Assembly (NCBI GenBank): GCA_009760855.2
Contig: WPIO01000144.1
Span: forward strand, 1-62,000
Source: Cristatella mucedo
Taxonomy: Eukaryota; Bryozoa; Phylactolaemata; Cristatellidae
DNA length: 62,000 bases
Direction of reading: 5' to 3'
A program made the translations under genes and the position numbers. Of the stretch, positions 33,600 through 44,096 are shown in pieces (the stretch's first letter is position 1; each line of letters starts with the position of its first letter). The notes beneath the pieces are model-generated. The model saw only the letters and a program-made list of their open reading frames with translations. It had not been told where the DNA came from and ran no database searches.

Positions 33600-34690
33600 C
33601 TACTCTCACTCTACTCCCCTGTCCCTTGGCCGACCCCGATGGTGAATCCACCATCTGTTCACCAGCTGGTTATCGGCCTGTGTCAACATCTCATTAGAAG
33701 CTGACCACAGCCGTGCACAGGCCCCTCTCGGGGATGCTACCACCAGCTGTTGAGGAAAGAAGTGGAACCAGCCTGCATTCAATCGAACTACACGCCCCCT
33801 TGACCTCAAGGTCACAAGTTTGCATCACCGACACATGTAGCTGCAATGTACTGGGCTGCAACGAGCAAGCATATCCACCTCTGCTGATTCTGCCGTCGCG
33901 TCTCCGACATGTGCAGCTGCTTCTCCAGCCTGCACAGCCTCTCAAGCCTTCCCAGTCTCTCCGTCCTGTGCAGACTATTCGGTCTGCACACACTCCGGCC
34001 TAGGCCGGGTCACGGCCCACTGGCTGGTTGCAGGCCAACGTTACCTTCATGGCTTTCTCTGCATCGTAGGCCACTGACTCTGTCGCGGACGCCGCCGACT
34101 CTGTCACAGGCCTCTGCCGACTCTGTCACAGGCCTCTGCCGACTCTGTCATAGGCCTCTGCCGACTCTGTCGCTGACACCGCCGCCCTCCTTGAGGATGC
34201 CACCGCCCTCATCTGTGCGCAGTCTCACTCTCTGTCGCCTCGCACAATGCTGATGCTTCGCAAGGAGCAAAAACAAGTGCCACTCACTCACTCAGTTCGT
34301 TGCCACTTTTCTTGGTCTCCCTCTCTAAGTTCCGCAGCCTGTTTACACGGGCCACAGTTGCTCCCGCCGAGAAATAGCTTGTAGTTGTTCGTACAGCAGA
34401 GAGCCAGCCGATGCCAAACACCGAAAGTTTATTACCAATGCACGGAGCCCCTACTCTCACTCTACTCTTCTCCTCGACCCTGGTTGTCCCTTGGCCGACC
34501 TCGATGGTGAATCCACCATCTGATCAACAGCTTGTTATCGGCCTGTGTCAACGCCTCATTAGAAGCTGACCACAGCTGTGCACAGGCCCATCTTGAGGAT
34601 GCTCCAACCAGCTGCTGAGGAAAGGAGTGGTACCAGCCTGCATGCAATCGAAGTGCATCACCCACCCCTTTAGCTTGAGCATTGCTCACA
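33600..34690 (+). repeat. Repeat C direct copies 2 and 3 flanking a minisatellite region
   Basis: Direct copies at about 33600-33830 and 34447-34690 share 'CTACTCTCACTCTACTC', 'GATGGTGAATCCACCATC' and 'CATTAGAAGCTGACCACAGC'. They are about 850 bases apart. The spacing and same orientation recall paired terminal repeats of a small element, but ends and target duplications were not established. Confidence 0.6.
34097..34180 (+). repeat. 22-bp minisatellite, about four copies
   Basis: Unit GACTCTGTCACAGGCCTCTG(CC) starts at 34097, 34119, 34141 and 34163. The first two units are identical, the third has one change and the last is truncated. Confidence 0.9.
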
Positions 34691-34964
34691 ACCATCGGCT
34701 CTGACACCTTAATGACCTACCTGTTCTGTTCGGTCTGTCTGGAGGAAGCCACAGTCTCTCTTCACCATGCTTCCACCCAGGTGTCAATTGTCTCAGTCTC
34801 TCAGGTGAGCACGGCGTCCTCTGGTTCACCCGTCGTGCGGACATAAAGTGAGTTACATACGCAAATGTTCCGTCATTTGCAGTAGCTCTTGAATGGAACG
34901 CTCATCTGATCTATATGGAAGGGAGCAAGTATGCTATGCTTATGATGACTGCACAACAACAGGC

Positions 34965-35255
34965 TTCTTAGGCAACGACAACCACTCTCCTACTGCCGAC
35001 TAATGCTCATCTTTTTCAGTGGTCCTGAGCTGCTACTTCTATGCTGCCCACTACCTCAACTGATGTCCTGACTCTGCTATACTTCCCACTTTCTCTTTGT
35101 TGCGTGTGACGAAGTCTGTTGGGTACCGAATGCCAACCGAAAGCCGCTTAGGCTGTGAGTGCGCTATACAAAACTCTCCTGTGTAACACCCATATGGTCT
35201 TTATGACTTTGCAGAGTTACAGACGGAGATACATGGATGCAAGGTGTACTAACTC
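34965..35255 (+). mobile_element. LINE-B 3' end
   Basis: 'GGCAACGACAACCACTCTCC', 'TGACGAAGTCTGTTGGGTAC', 'AACCGAAAGCCGCTTAGGCT' and the end 'GACGGAGATACATGG' match the LINE-B terminus. Confidence 0.85.
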
Positions 35256-35855
35256 GAATATCTATGGCAGTTGTGTCCACCATTACTTCCACTTTACTTC
35301 CATTTTGCTAGCAGCTGAATAAATGAAGTAAATAAACTTCAGGAATATAGTGAACCAGTGCGTGGAACTTTTTCACTCACACATTAAATCTAGATACATT
35401 TAAATGCCACCCTGTCGAAGAGGTCAATTGCCCCGATCTAGTGTTTCCAATACAGGATACAGGCTATGCCGGCTTAGCACTGTGCTGATAAGGTTAGTCA
35501 CCCTGTTTACTGCGTTTGTCGTTGATAGACTTCAGTTCCAATGTAGTCCTACGACGAGACGTGAAGAGTGTGCCAATGAATTAAAGATCACGTTAATGTA
35601 GTTGGACACGTGAACAGAAGGCCAATGCGTTGGTTTTGGTTTCAATTTACTTCCTGGTCAGAACTAAGAGGCTGCTGCTGCTCCAGCAGCACGATAAACA
35701 GTGACTTGACCGTGGCCGCCCTCTAATGAAGACAGAGAAAGAGTCGGAACCGTTGGCTGCCACCGCTTGTGCGATGCCCTAGCTGTGAGCGCATCAATGA
35801 CCCAAAATACCAATAGGACCACTGCTGCAGAGTCCAGTACTCTTGCCTTAATGCA

Positions 35856-36009
35856 CACTAGGTAAGGCGGTTGCTTTCACGACCTCGGTCCCGAGGTCGT
35901 GGGTTCGATTACTGCGGTGGGCGATCCTTTATCGCCACTGCAAGTGGTGTTGATAGCCGTAAAGGCTCTTCTGTCGCTATAAAAAAAGAGGCTGTTTAAT
36001 CAGCTAGGA
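35856..36009 (+). mobile_element. SINE-B copy 2
   Basis: tRNA-like head 'CACTAGGTAAGGCGGTTGCT', a perfect hairpin (arms ACGACCTCGG / CCGAGGTCGT), a B-box-like GGGTTCGATTAC, then the body 'GCGATCCTTTATCGCC' and end 'GCTGTTTAATCAGCTAGGA'. It is a probable RNA polymerase III-derived SINE rather than a functional tRNA, as there is no cloverleaf acceptor stem. Confidence 0.75.
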
Positions 36010-36014
36010 TATCT

Positions 36015-36177
36015 CTAATGGCTCACTAGGTAAGGTGGTTGCTTTTTACGACCTCGGCCCCGAGGTCGTGGTTTCGAATCCTGCTGTGGGCGATCCTTTA
36101 TCGCCACTACAAGCAGTGGTGATAGCCGTAAAGGCTCTTCTGCCGCTATACAAAAAGAAGCTGTTTAATCAGCTAGC
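36015..36177 (+). mobile_element. SINE-B copy 3, in tandem with copy 2
   Basis: Same structure as its neighbour, 'GGCTCACTAGGTAAGGTGGT' to 'GTTTAATCAGCTAG', with a better B-box (TTTCGAATCC). Head-to-tail tandem copies could come from a dimeric SINE or from unequal exchange. Confidence 0.75.
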
Positions 36178-36900
36178 ATTCATTCTTAACTACAGATTAT
36201 GAATTATCTGGAGCTTCCTGCTTAATTTACATGGGACCCTGGTATTTTCATGCCGAGCTTTCGTAATCTGACCCGATTTATTACTAACCATATAGCAGGA
36301 AGTTGTGATACACGGAGATTGGTGGTCAGTAAGCAGATCTTGCTATCGTTTTCTGTTGAAACCGTGACCCAGTATGGGGCTGTTAATTCGTCAACTCTAC
36401 TTGCTGCTGGCTCAAGGGCTTCGATAGGCTGGTATCACGAAATCACATTCATCCGTTTTGAGACAGTGGGCGACAGAAGCTTGTGTCCTGCAGACCGTAG
36501 ACTGTGCAACTAATTCCGAAAACTCACTAGCTCTCCTGCTCTCGTGACTCAGCTCTGCTTCCTACTTCTTCTTTGTTTTGTGAGATACAGTTTGATGACT
36601 ACCGAACGTGTACCGAATACTGCTTAGGCTTGGAATGCACTATGCATAACCTACCTTCGTAACATCCACTTTCGTTTGTTTGTGGAATTACAAGATGAGC
36701 TACCCTACATTAAATTATATAATCACCCCAGTGTCGGGACAATGCACATGTTCTATATGCATAGATCAAACGTCAGGCCCAACGATTATGAAAAACTTGG
36801 TTGAGATTTTGTATGCCAATGATGAGTCACGAAAAGTTTCAACCATATAATCAAGGCAACATAAGTCAGTTGCATTCCTGGTTAATGAACTAGATATGCA

Positions 36901-37273
36901 GCTGTGGGCACGGATGCATAGAAAGGCCGCGTGGAAGAAAAAGAAGCAGTTAGTTGGTTTAAATGTATAGGGAAGTGACAGCCATTATTACTTGAAAGCC
37001 ATTTCGTCCTGAACATTTTTGCTGAGAGCCATGCAGAGCAATGACGAGGCATGCTTGGGTGAGAACTCGTGCTGTATGGCTGTGTGCATTGGCGCCTCCG
37101 CTTGTCATTGTTGCCCTTCAACGAGATTTTGGAAAGATGTTTTGCCGTCTGTCTATCTTGACATTTACGTGTTGTTGATCTTAATGTCAGTACAAATTGA
37201 TACAAGCCTGAAAATGTAGCTAATGACTAGCTGTCTTGTCGCTTGTTCTGACATTTCAACTAAAATCTTGTAG
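36901..37273 (+). other. Intron 3, last part
   Basis: No repeat recognised. It ends in the TTGTAG acceptor of exon 4. Confidence 0.4.
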
Positions 37274-37506
37274 ATATGGTCACTAATTTTACGCAGCATG
37301 AGATGGTTGACCTATCTTCTGAGAACATTGAAAGGATTCCAGATGACATGTTGGAGGAGGACACTTCATTTTTATCGCTCGATTTAAGTGGCAAGAGAAG
37401 CATTGCTTGGACTGAGGATCTAGAGAAGTTTCAAAATGTTATGCCACTGTTTCGTCGACACCGTAGGTTTTCAGAGCTGCCGAAGGGCTTTATCTTTCCT
37501 AAAACA
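37274..37506 (+). CDS. CARD-LRR gene, exon 4: entry segment of the LRR region
   Basis: Acceptor TTGTAG ends at 37273 and donor GTAAGT begins at 37507. The first two bases complete an aspartate codon with the G left by exon 3, and 77 codons follow (residues 118-194), ending in phase 0 as the LRR cassettes require. EMVDLSSENIERIPDDML resembles an LRR (L-x-L-x-x-x-x-I-x-x-I-P). FLSLDLSG begins another, followed by an unusual insert and a final FSELPKG LRR-like end. This could be the N-terminal cap and first one or two LRRs. It also reads open from an internal ATG (37276), so an alternative short product is conceivable. The phase match to exon 3 favours the spliced model. Confidence 0.75.
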
Positions 37507-37802
37507 GTAAGTTTCACAAAATTTTGTTCAGCCATTCAGCGTTCATGATCAGCATTGTATCCGTTATTTCTCTCTGCCCAGACGACGTCCTGTTACATCG
37601 TCTATGCAAAATCACGAGCATGTGAATGTGCTAATGAACATGTAGCTGTAGGGCAGCGTCACTGTTGCTAAAAAAAGTATATACTGAGCTAAATGAACTA
37701 ATCTGACCAGCAATGAAATCATAAATGACGATTGATAATTTAATGTAAGCCGCCTGGCATCCTGATGTCATAGGACATTTGACAGGTTTCCTAATGCTTT
37801 TA

Positions 37803-40607
37803 AGCAATCAATTGTCTTAGTCTCACCCGAAAACAAGCTACCGACAGTGGCAGTAATCTATCGCCCACCAGGTACGAAATCCTCCTTTATCTCAGATTTC
37901 TCCGATCTCATTCTCATTCTGTGTGCAAGAAATCGATCCTTCCTCGTAATGGGTGATTTCAACGTTCACTTTGATAACTTATTTGATGCTTTCAGCACCG
38001 AATTTCGTGCATTGACTGACTCATTGTCTCTTGTGGCTCATGTGCATGGCCATACCCACATCAAGGGTCACACACTTGACCAGATTTTCTCATATAACTG
38101 CACTTTGTCACCACCAATTATTACCAAATCATGCTAATCAGACCACATGCAGATCTCATTCAATCTACAGTGTTTGCCCACATCCTCCTCTAAAATAACC
38201 TGTGAATCGCGAAACCTCAAGACCCTTGACATAGATGCCGTCCGTGCGAGAATATCTGCTTCACCTCTGCTGCTCAATCCTCCCTCCGATCTGTCATCAT
38301 TGGTAGATAGCTTCAACACGACACTAGCTGACACGCTAGACGAGTTTGCCCCTCTGACAAAGCACACTGTGCGCCCCCGCCCAGACGGCCTATGGTTTAC
38401 CGAAGACATTAAACTAGCCAAGTCTACTAAACACAAGCTTGAAAAAGCATACAAAAGATCGGGACTAACTGTCCATCGACAGGCATATGAAGACTACTGT
38501 AGGTCGTACCAATCGATCCTAGCAAAGGCTAAGTCTAGTTTTTATAAAAACATTGTTAAATCACAGATGCACAATCCAAAAATGCTGATGTCGACAATAA
38601 ACCATCTCCTCAACCGTTTCCAGATTAGCTCCTTACCTGATGATTCTAGTGATGATCTAGCCGATCGCTTCACTCGATTCTTTGTGCAGAAGATAGACAA
38701 GATCAGGGAATCCATCCCTGCAATGCCAACCTCCCCACTAGAATGCTGTTCCTCGGTTCCTGGCAGCACCTCAATGTCTGCCTTTAAGCATGTCACTAGT
38801 GATCTAGTCCTAAAGTTCGTATCTCAATCAAAGAAGACAACAAGTCCTCTGGACCCTATTCCCACTGTCCTGCTCCTACGTTGCATTGATCTGCTGCTGC
38901 CATGCATAACTGACATAACTAATATGTCATTAGCCTCAGGTCATGTCCCAGCACCTTTCAAAAAAGCTGTAGTCAGGCCACTTCTCAAGAAAACTACACT
39001 TGACCAAGAGAACTTAAGCAACTACCACCCAGTTTCCCTTCTACCATTCCTATCAAAGACACTCGAACGGGTCGTGGCGGACCAGCTGAACTCATATATC
39101 GAAACCTCACACCTTGCTAGTAAGTTCCAGTCTGGCTTTAGAGCTAATCACTCCACAGAGTCACCATTGCTTCGGGTATGCAACGACCTACTTAGGAATG
39201 CAGACATGGGTAGAGTGTCTCTGCTTGTTTTGCTTGATCTTTCAGCAGCTTTTGATACCATCGATCACAAAGTTCTTCTAGAGCGCCTCTCATCTCGCCT
39301 GGGCATAATTGGCACTGCTCTGCAGTGGTTCGGGTCCTATCTCAGTGGGAGACTCCAGAGTATTGACGTGAATGGATAAAGATCATCTGAAGTACCTCTG
39401 AAATATGAAGTACCCCAGGGCTCAGTGCTAGGTCCGGTTCTTTTCACGGTTTATACTCTCCCTCTTACTGATGTGATTGCCAAGCACAATCTAGGCTTTC
39501 ACTTCTATGCAGATGACACTCAGTTTTACCTTTGCTTTGATCCCTTCCAGCCTTCGAGCACCTCAAATTCTCTAAACTCACTAGCTGCATGCATTTATGA
39601 CATCCGCACATGGATGGCAGCAAATTTTCTAAAACTTAACGATGATAAAACTAACTTACTAGTTATGGGCAAACCCAGTGTGATCCAGAGATTGGAAAGG
39701 CTGACTCTCAAAATTGGCTCTGCCAGCATATCTCCAGTTAAATCAGCTCGAAATCTAGGTGTCATATTCCAAAGCGACCTCTCGTTAGACGACCATATCA
39801 GCTCAACAGTCAAATACGCCTATTTTCAGCTTCATAACATTGCTAAAATTCGGGCCTGTTTAGATAAAGATACCACGTCCAAGTTTGTCCATGCATTCGT
39901 GACATCTCGTCTCGACTTCTGCAACTCACTGCTCACTGGCCTACCAGCATGTGCGATCAGGCGATTGCAGCTGGTGCAAAACTCTGCAGCTAGGCTTGTC
40001 TGTCGTGAGCGTTGCAGTTGCCACATGACTCCACTTCTCGCCGACCTGCACTGGCTACCAGTCAAGCAACGGATTGACTTCAAGGTTTTGTCCCTCACTT
40101 TTAGGTCCCTTCATTCTATGGCTCCAGCCTCTCTGTCAGATATACTACCCCATCAGGCTAAGCATCGTACCACCCGCTTTTCGGAATCCAACAGGCTAGA
40201 AATACCTTATCCAAACCTGAAATCCTTTGGAGACCGTGCATTTAGTTCGTATGCTCCCGAAGCCTGGAACTCCCTCCTGACCTGCGTCAGAAGATCCCCT
40301 GACCTGACCACATTTAAAAGGAACCTAAAAACACACTTATTTAGGACAGCATTTAGTGGGTCCCTGTGATTCTTCCTTGATGTGCTTATGGGTGCTGACA
40401 CTGTGCATGCTGCCACTAACCACATTTGCATGCTGACCCTGTGCATGTCACCCCTAGCCATAATATTCATTTCGTTTGTTTTTCAAGCATGATTTTACTT
40501 ACAATTAAATTGCATCTCACTTTACAGCAAATGTACAGCGCCTAGAGAGAGATTAAGTTCTCTGAGGGTGCTTTATCAAGTGAATTATTATTATTATTAT
40601 AATTATA
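37803..40607 (+). mobile_element. LINE-A copy, best preserved, in intron 4
   Basis: One reading frame runs from the middle of the endonuclease (37847; VIYRPPGTK, FLVMGDFNVHFD) to the ORF stop at 40369, interrupted only by TAA at 38135 (just before SDHMQI) and TAA at 39377 (a likely CAA change in N-G-Q-R). RT motifs are complete: VVRPLLKKTT, LLVLLDLSAAFDTIDH, QGSVLGPVLFTVYTLPL, FHFYADDTQFYLCF (catalytic YADD), FLKLNDDKTNLLVMG and ARNLGVIFQSDLSLDD. The C-terminal region carries SRLDFCNSLL and LHWLPVKQRIDF. The 3' UTR ends 'GGGTGCTTTATCAA' plus (ATT)n. CR1/L2-clade LINEs reverse-transcribe their RNA at nicked target DNA. The missing 5' end shows this copy was truncated on arrival. Confidence 0.93.
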
Positions 40608-42133
40608 AACAGACCAGTTTTTTACTTTGCTGTTGAATGGAATTTTCTTTCATGAGCATTCGATAAGATTTGTTGACTTCCGGGTTTGAGTCATCCATGC
40701 TTCCTACCATGGCAAAGGTGTGTTCCAGATAGATCACCACTTTCTCTCTTTTTAAGCCGCCTTGCAGAGGCAAGTAGTCTACTAATGTTAAAAAATAAAG
40801 TTCTATATAGCCAGTTAATGTGGTCTAAATAGGACCCTGCCCTGCTGCCAATCGTATTTTCTTCACGTTGGACAATCAAGCCAGATTACTGCACTCAACT
40901 TCCGCTGTCATTCTTTGCTGTATCTAGTGATTCGCATTGCATTGAACAGGGTGCACAGCTATTCGTATGACATGATATATGATACACGTTCACATTATGT
41001 GACTCACATCGCCTATCATGGAGGGGTTCAGCAGGAAAGAGCCGAGGTGACAAGTGCACGGCTAAGTAGCTTTCTTACCCCTTTCACCACCCGCTGTTGG
41101 TTGGAAAACTGCTTTTCACCGGCCTTTTTTGAAGCCCATAGCAGCCATGTGACTGTGATGGACAGGCAGTAGCACAGTTTAATATCCCGATGGGTATTTG
41201 TTGCAAAAAGCGAAGGTACATATTTATGATGATGTATAAACCAGTACCTGACTTCCCTACGTGGCCGGTCTGATGGTGATGAGGCTGTACAGGTCCAAAT
41301 CTGCAAAATACTAGATCCATAGCAGTCTTAAACGTAATGATGGTTCTGTACACCAAAAATTACGGGATTGTATTAAATGTACTGCAAGCCCTTTTTTGAA
41401 CGCTAAACACTTGCAAACCGGTGAATGTAGCTATGGGAAAATTTGGTAGAAGGATAACGCATTAAAGCGAATGACACCCACCATGGAGTCTAGCTCAAAT
41501 TGAGGCACCTGTTGTTAGTTACTGAAATTGTGATCCTGGGAATCTTTTTTCTCCAATTGTCAATGTACGAGAGGTTTTCTACTCAAATCTTGGGTGCAAT
41601 TGGCTTTGTCAAAAACTTAATTTCTAGCTGGCATCGTAGTCCGGATGCTTGGGTTTGCTTACTGTACATTTGCAACTGTACTGAGGCCATCGCCCTCTCA
41701 GTCAGCTAAATGTAAGGACGTTCTGTTACGTGCCTGGCAGGCTCAGCGGTTGATAAAATTTGTGTAACTTTGCAAACTCACTCTGCACACATTGGTGGCT
41801 CATTTTTGTTGGGAAGTGTGCATCCAGGAAGGTGTTACACTTCGAGGAAATGATTAATTGATTTTTGTGGATTGTGCCACAAAGCTGTGTAAATCTTTGT
41901 GCCCCTGGCTTACCTATTCTGCCACATGGTTTCCCAAAAGGGAAGACGTGTTCGTTTGACTGACAGTTGTGAATTTAGAAATTATTGCTTAATTAGCTTT
42001 TCGTTGTGTTAATTATGACAATCCAAACAGTTTACATTTTGTAACTACAAATTTTTAGCTTAGCATATTACACTCTGCAAGAGCCAGCAACTACTAGTCC
42101 AGGTGTATGGTTTGTGTGTGAGTGAGTAAGTGA

Positions 42134-42138
<5 letters not shown>
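40608..42138 (+). other. Intron 4, unassigned
   Basis: No element or exon recognised. Sequence near 41600-41700 (CTGGCATCGTAGTCCGGATG) has weak similarity to array intron near 45680, suggesting an eroded unit. Confidence 0.35.

Positions 42139-42171
<33 letters not shown>
42139..42171 (+). repeat. (TG)n microsatellite
   Basis: About 16 TG dinucleotides following GTGA-rich sequence. Confidence 0.95.
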
Positions 42172-42173
<2 letters not shown>

Positions 42174-42357
42174 CTACTAGCTATACTGAATGTTAATGCT
42201 TGAGGGCTCCAGTGAGTAGTATGAGTCTAATGGGTCGATTAGAGTGGTAGCATCGATAAGTGGTTGATATGGGTGGGTAATACAGGTAGGTCTTGTCGGT
42301 AGTTGGTGTTTGTGTCTATGGATGTGTATTTTTATGTGTGAGTTTTTGCCTTCATTC

Positions 42358-42358
42358 T

Positions 42359-42408
<50 letters not shown>
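42358..42408 (+). repeat. (GT)n microsatellite
   Basis: About 25 uninterrupted GT/TG dinucleotides. The Cys-Val open frames across it are artefacts. Confidence 0.95.
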
Positions 42409-42409
<1 letters not shown>

Positions 42410-43955
42410 ATGTCTTTGTACACGTGTGCCTGTTTCGGAATTACAGGGTGCTGCCAAATTGCACACACGTATTGGCCATAGGAATCATTTTCGATAAATG
42501 TTGCTACTTATTAAAGCAAAGGCATGCTTGAGATGACGTTTACGTACCTTAATTATTAATATTAATCAACGCCTGAGTATTATTTGAGTGCTATTGTCCA
42601 GTCGGTTTTCTATATTAATCTCTTCTAATGTTTAAGTGATCGTACACCATGTTGTATAACTCTATAACCTGAACTGTATTGCCTTAACTTGTACAATTTT
42701 CGGGTGTTTGAGGAGGGCTCAGTTAGGCAAGCAGTTGTTGCACTGTCACTACAGCTTTCATTATCTCTTCATTAATCAGATTCACGGACCATTACCATGA
42801 CAATTACTATCTCCAGAAATCACATGTATCTTCGAGAGCATATGCTTTCTATGCACTATAACCTGTTAAGCGATAGCAATTCCGTCGGCCGACAGAGTCA
42901 AACAATGCCGAATGTCGGACCATATTCGTAGGTTATTGAGCTGCATCTGCATGAGTCGACGGCATTAACTAGATGCTAAAGGATATCGCACCGTGCTCCT
43001 AATGCAGCTTGTTTGTGCTAGCCGAATGGGAGGAGCACGTATTTCTATAGTTATGGATGAAAAACATGGAATTCTTGACTTTTTTGACGGCTTGTCAGAC
43101 AAGCTCCCTTTTCGATAAAGCGGCTTTATGCCTGACAACTGGCACATGTTAATTAATATCTAGACAAATTGGGCTGCTGAGAAGACGTGGTAAATTTAGA
43201 AAGCAGAAGAAAAAAGATACAGCTTTTATCGGAGAGGCAGGCTGTAATTTAGCAAGCTAACTAATCGAATAGATTACAATCGGTAGTGTTTGTAAAGCAT
43301 TTTGAAAAACGTTTTGATAGGACCTTGGTTTGGCTTAATATGAACAACAAGCAACCTAATGCTGCAACATGTTGAGCTGTATGTGTCAGTTTAATGGAAT
43401 CAACTGCTGCACGGCCTATGCAATTAGTGAGCTAGCCAGCAGCTTCACATAGCTTGGATTCTTACCAAAAATCAACGAATCATTCACAACATACGATTCT
43501 AGCCAGTACAAAAACTTTGAGCCACGAGTAGATGTCTTTATTTCCACCCCTATGAATGCTGATAACCCCATAGATTTTGTGTTTTTAGCAGACAGCTTGA
43601 ATTAGAACTGCGAAGGCTCTGCATGGAAAGACAGTAGGCACTGACCACATAACTCTAACGGCAAACGTATCATTTAATATGAACTAGTGCATGGTGGCCA
43701 ACGACATAACAAGCCATTACTCTTCTCTAATAAGAATTAACTGATAGGTTGTACAGAGATTCTCATTTCTATTATTCGATGAAGTCAAACTCTTACTGCA
43801 TACCAGCTGCATTGAAATATGATTGGCTCTACCTTAAGTTTGTGGGAACCGCCCTTTAAGCATGCATGTGTTTACGTTAGAGGTTATATGTCGGCTTTCA
43901 GCTGTGAATTTCTTATTACTTAATATACCTTTTATCGGCAACCAATGTCGCTTAG

Positions 43956-44096
43956 CTCAAGGAGCTCGATCTCAGTTGGGATGAAACTCTTCGCGAGCTA
44001 CCATCATCCATATGTGAACTGAAAGCACTGAAGAAGCTCAACATTCTGCATTGTGGCTTGTCAAGTCTACCTAATGGCTTAGAACAGCTGACATCA
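43956..44096 (+). CDS. LRR cassette exon, copy 1 (two LRRs)
   Basis: 141 nt, 47 codons, phase 0 at both ends. Acceptor GCTTAG ends at 43955 and donor GTAAGG begins at 44097. It encodes one 23-residue LRR starting LKELDLSW and one 24-residue LRR starting ALKKLNI. Both contain the leucine-rich repeat L-P signature (ELPSSICELK; SSLPNGLEQL). The variable pair after LNI is Leu-His. It is the first of five intact copies and is preceded by the array intron sequence (from about 42600). Joined to exon 4 it continues the LRR register directly. Confidence 0.85.

Larger units (their letters stand above)
35290..36900 (+). repeat. Unknown dispersed repeat, copy 2, interrupted by SINE-B
   Basis: Homologous to 31195-32330 ('GCTGAATAAATGAAGTAAAT', 'GAGGTCAATTGCCC', 'CTTCCTGGTCAGAACT', then 'TAGCAGGAAGTTGTG'). 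The two SINE-B copies (35856-36177) sit in the middle. The open frame of copy 1 contains stops here. The 3' part again is LINE-B-like (36480-36720). Confidence 0.6.

Noticed and set aside
35856-36177. Two functional tRNA genes
   Set aside because: Box B-like motifs are present, but there is no acceptor stem or complete cloverleaf, and long shared 3' bodies recur at 9936; they are SINEs.
38134-38796. Minus-strand frames over the LINE-A at 37803-40607 (also 39595-40470)
   Set aside because: They are antisense shadows of the LINE-A ORF.
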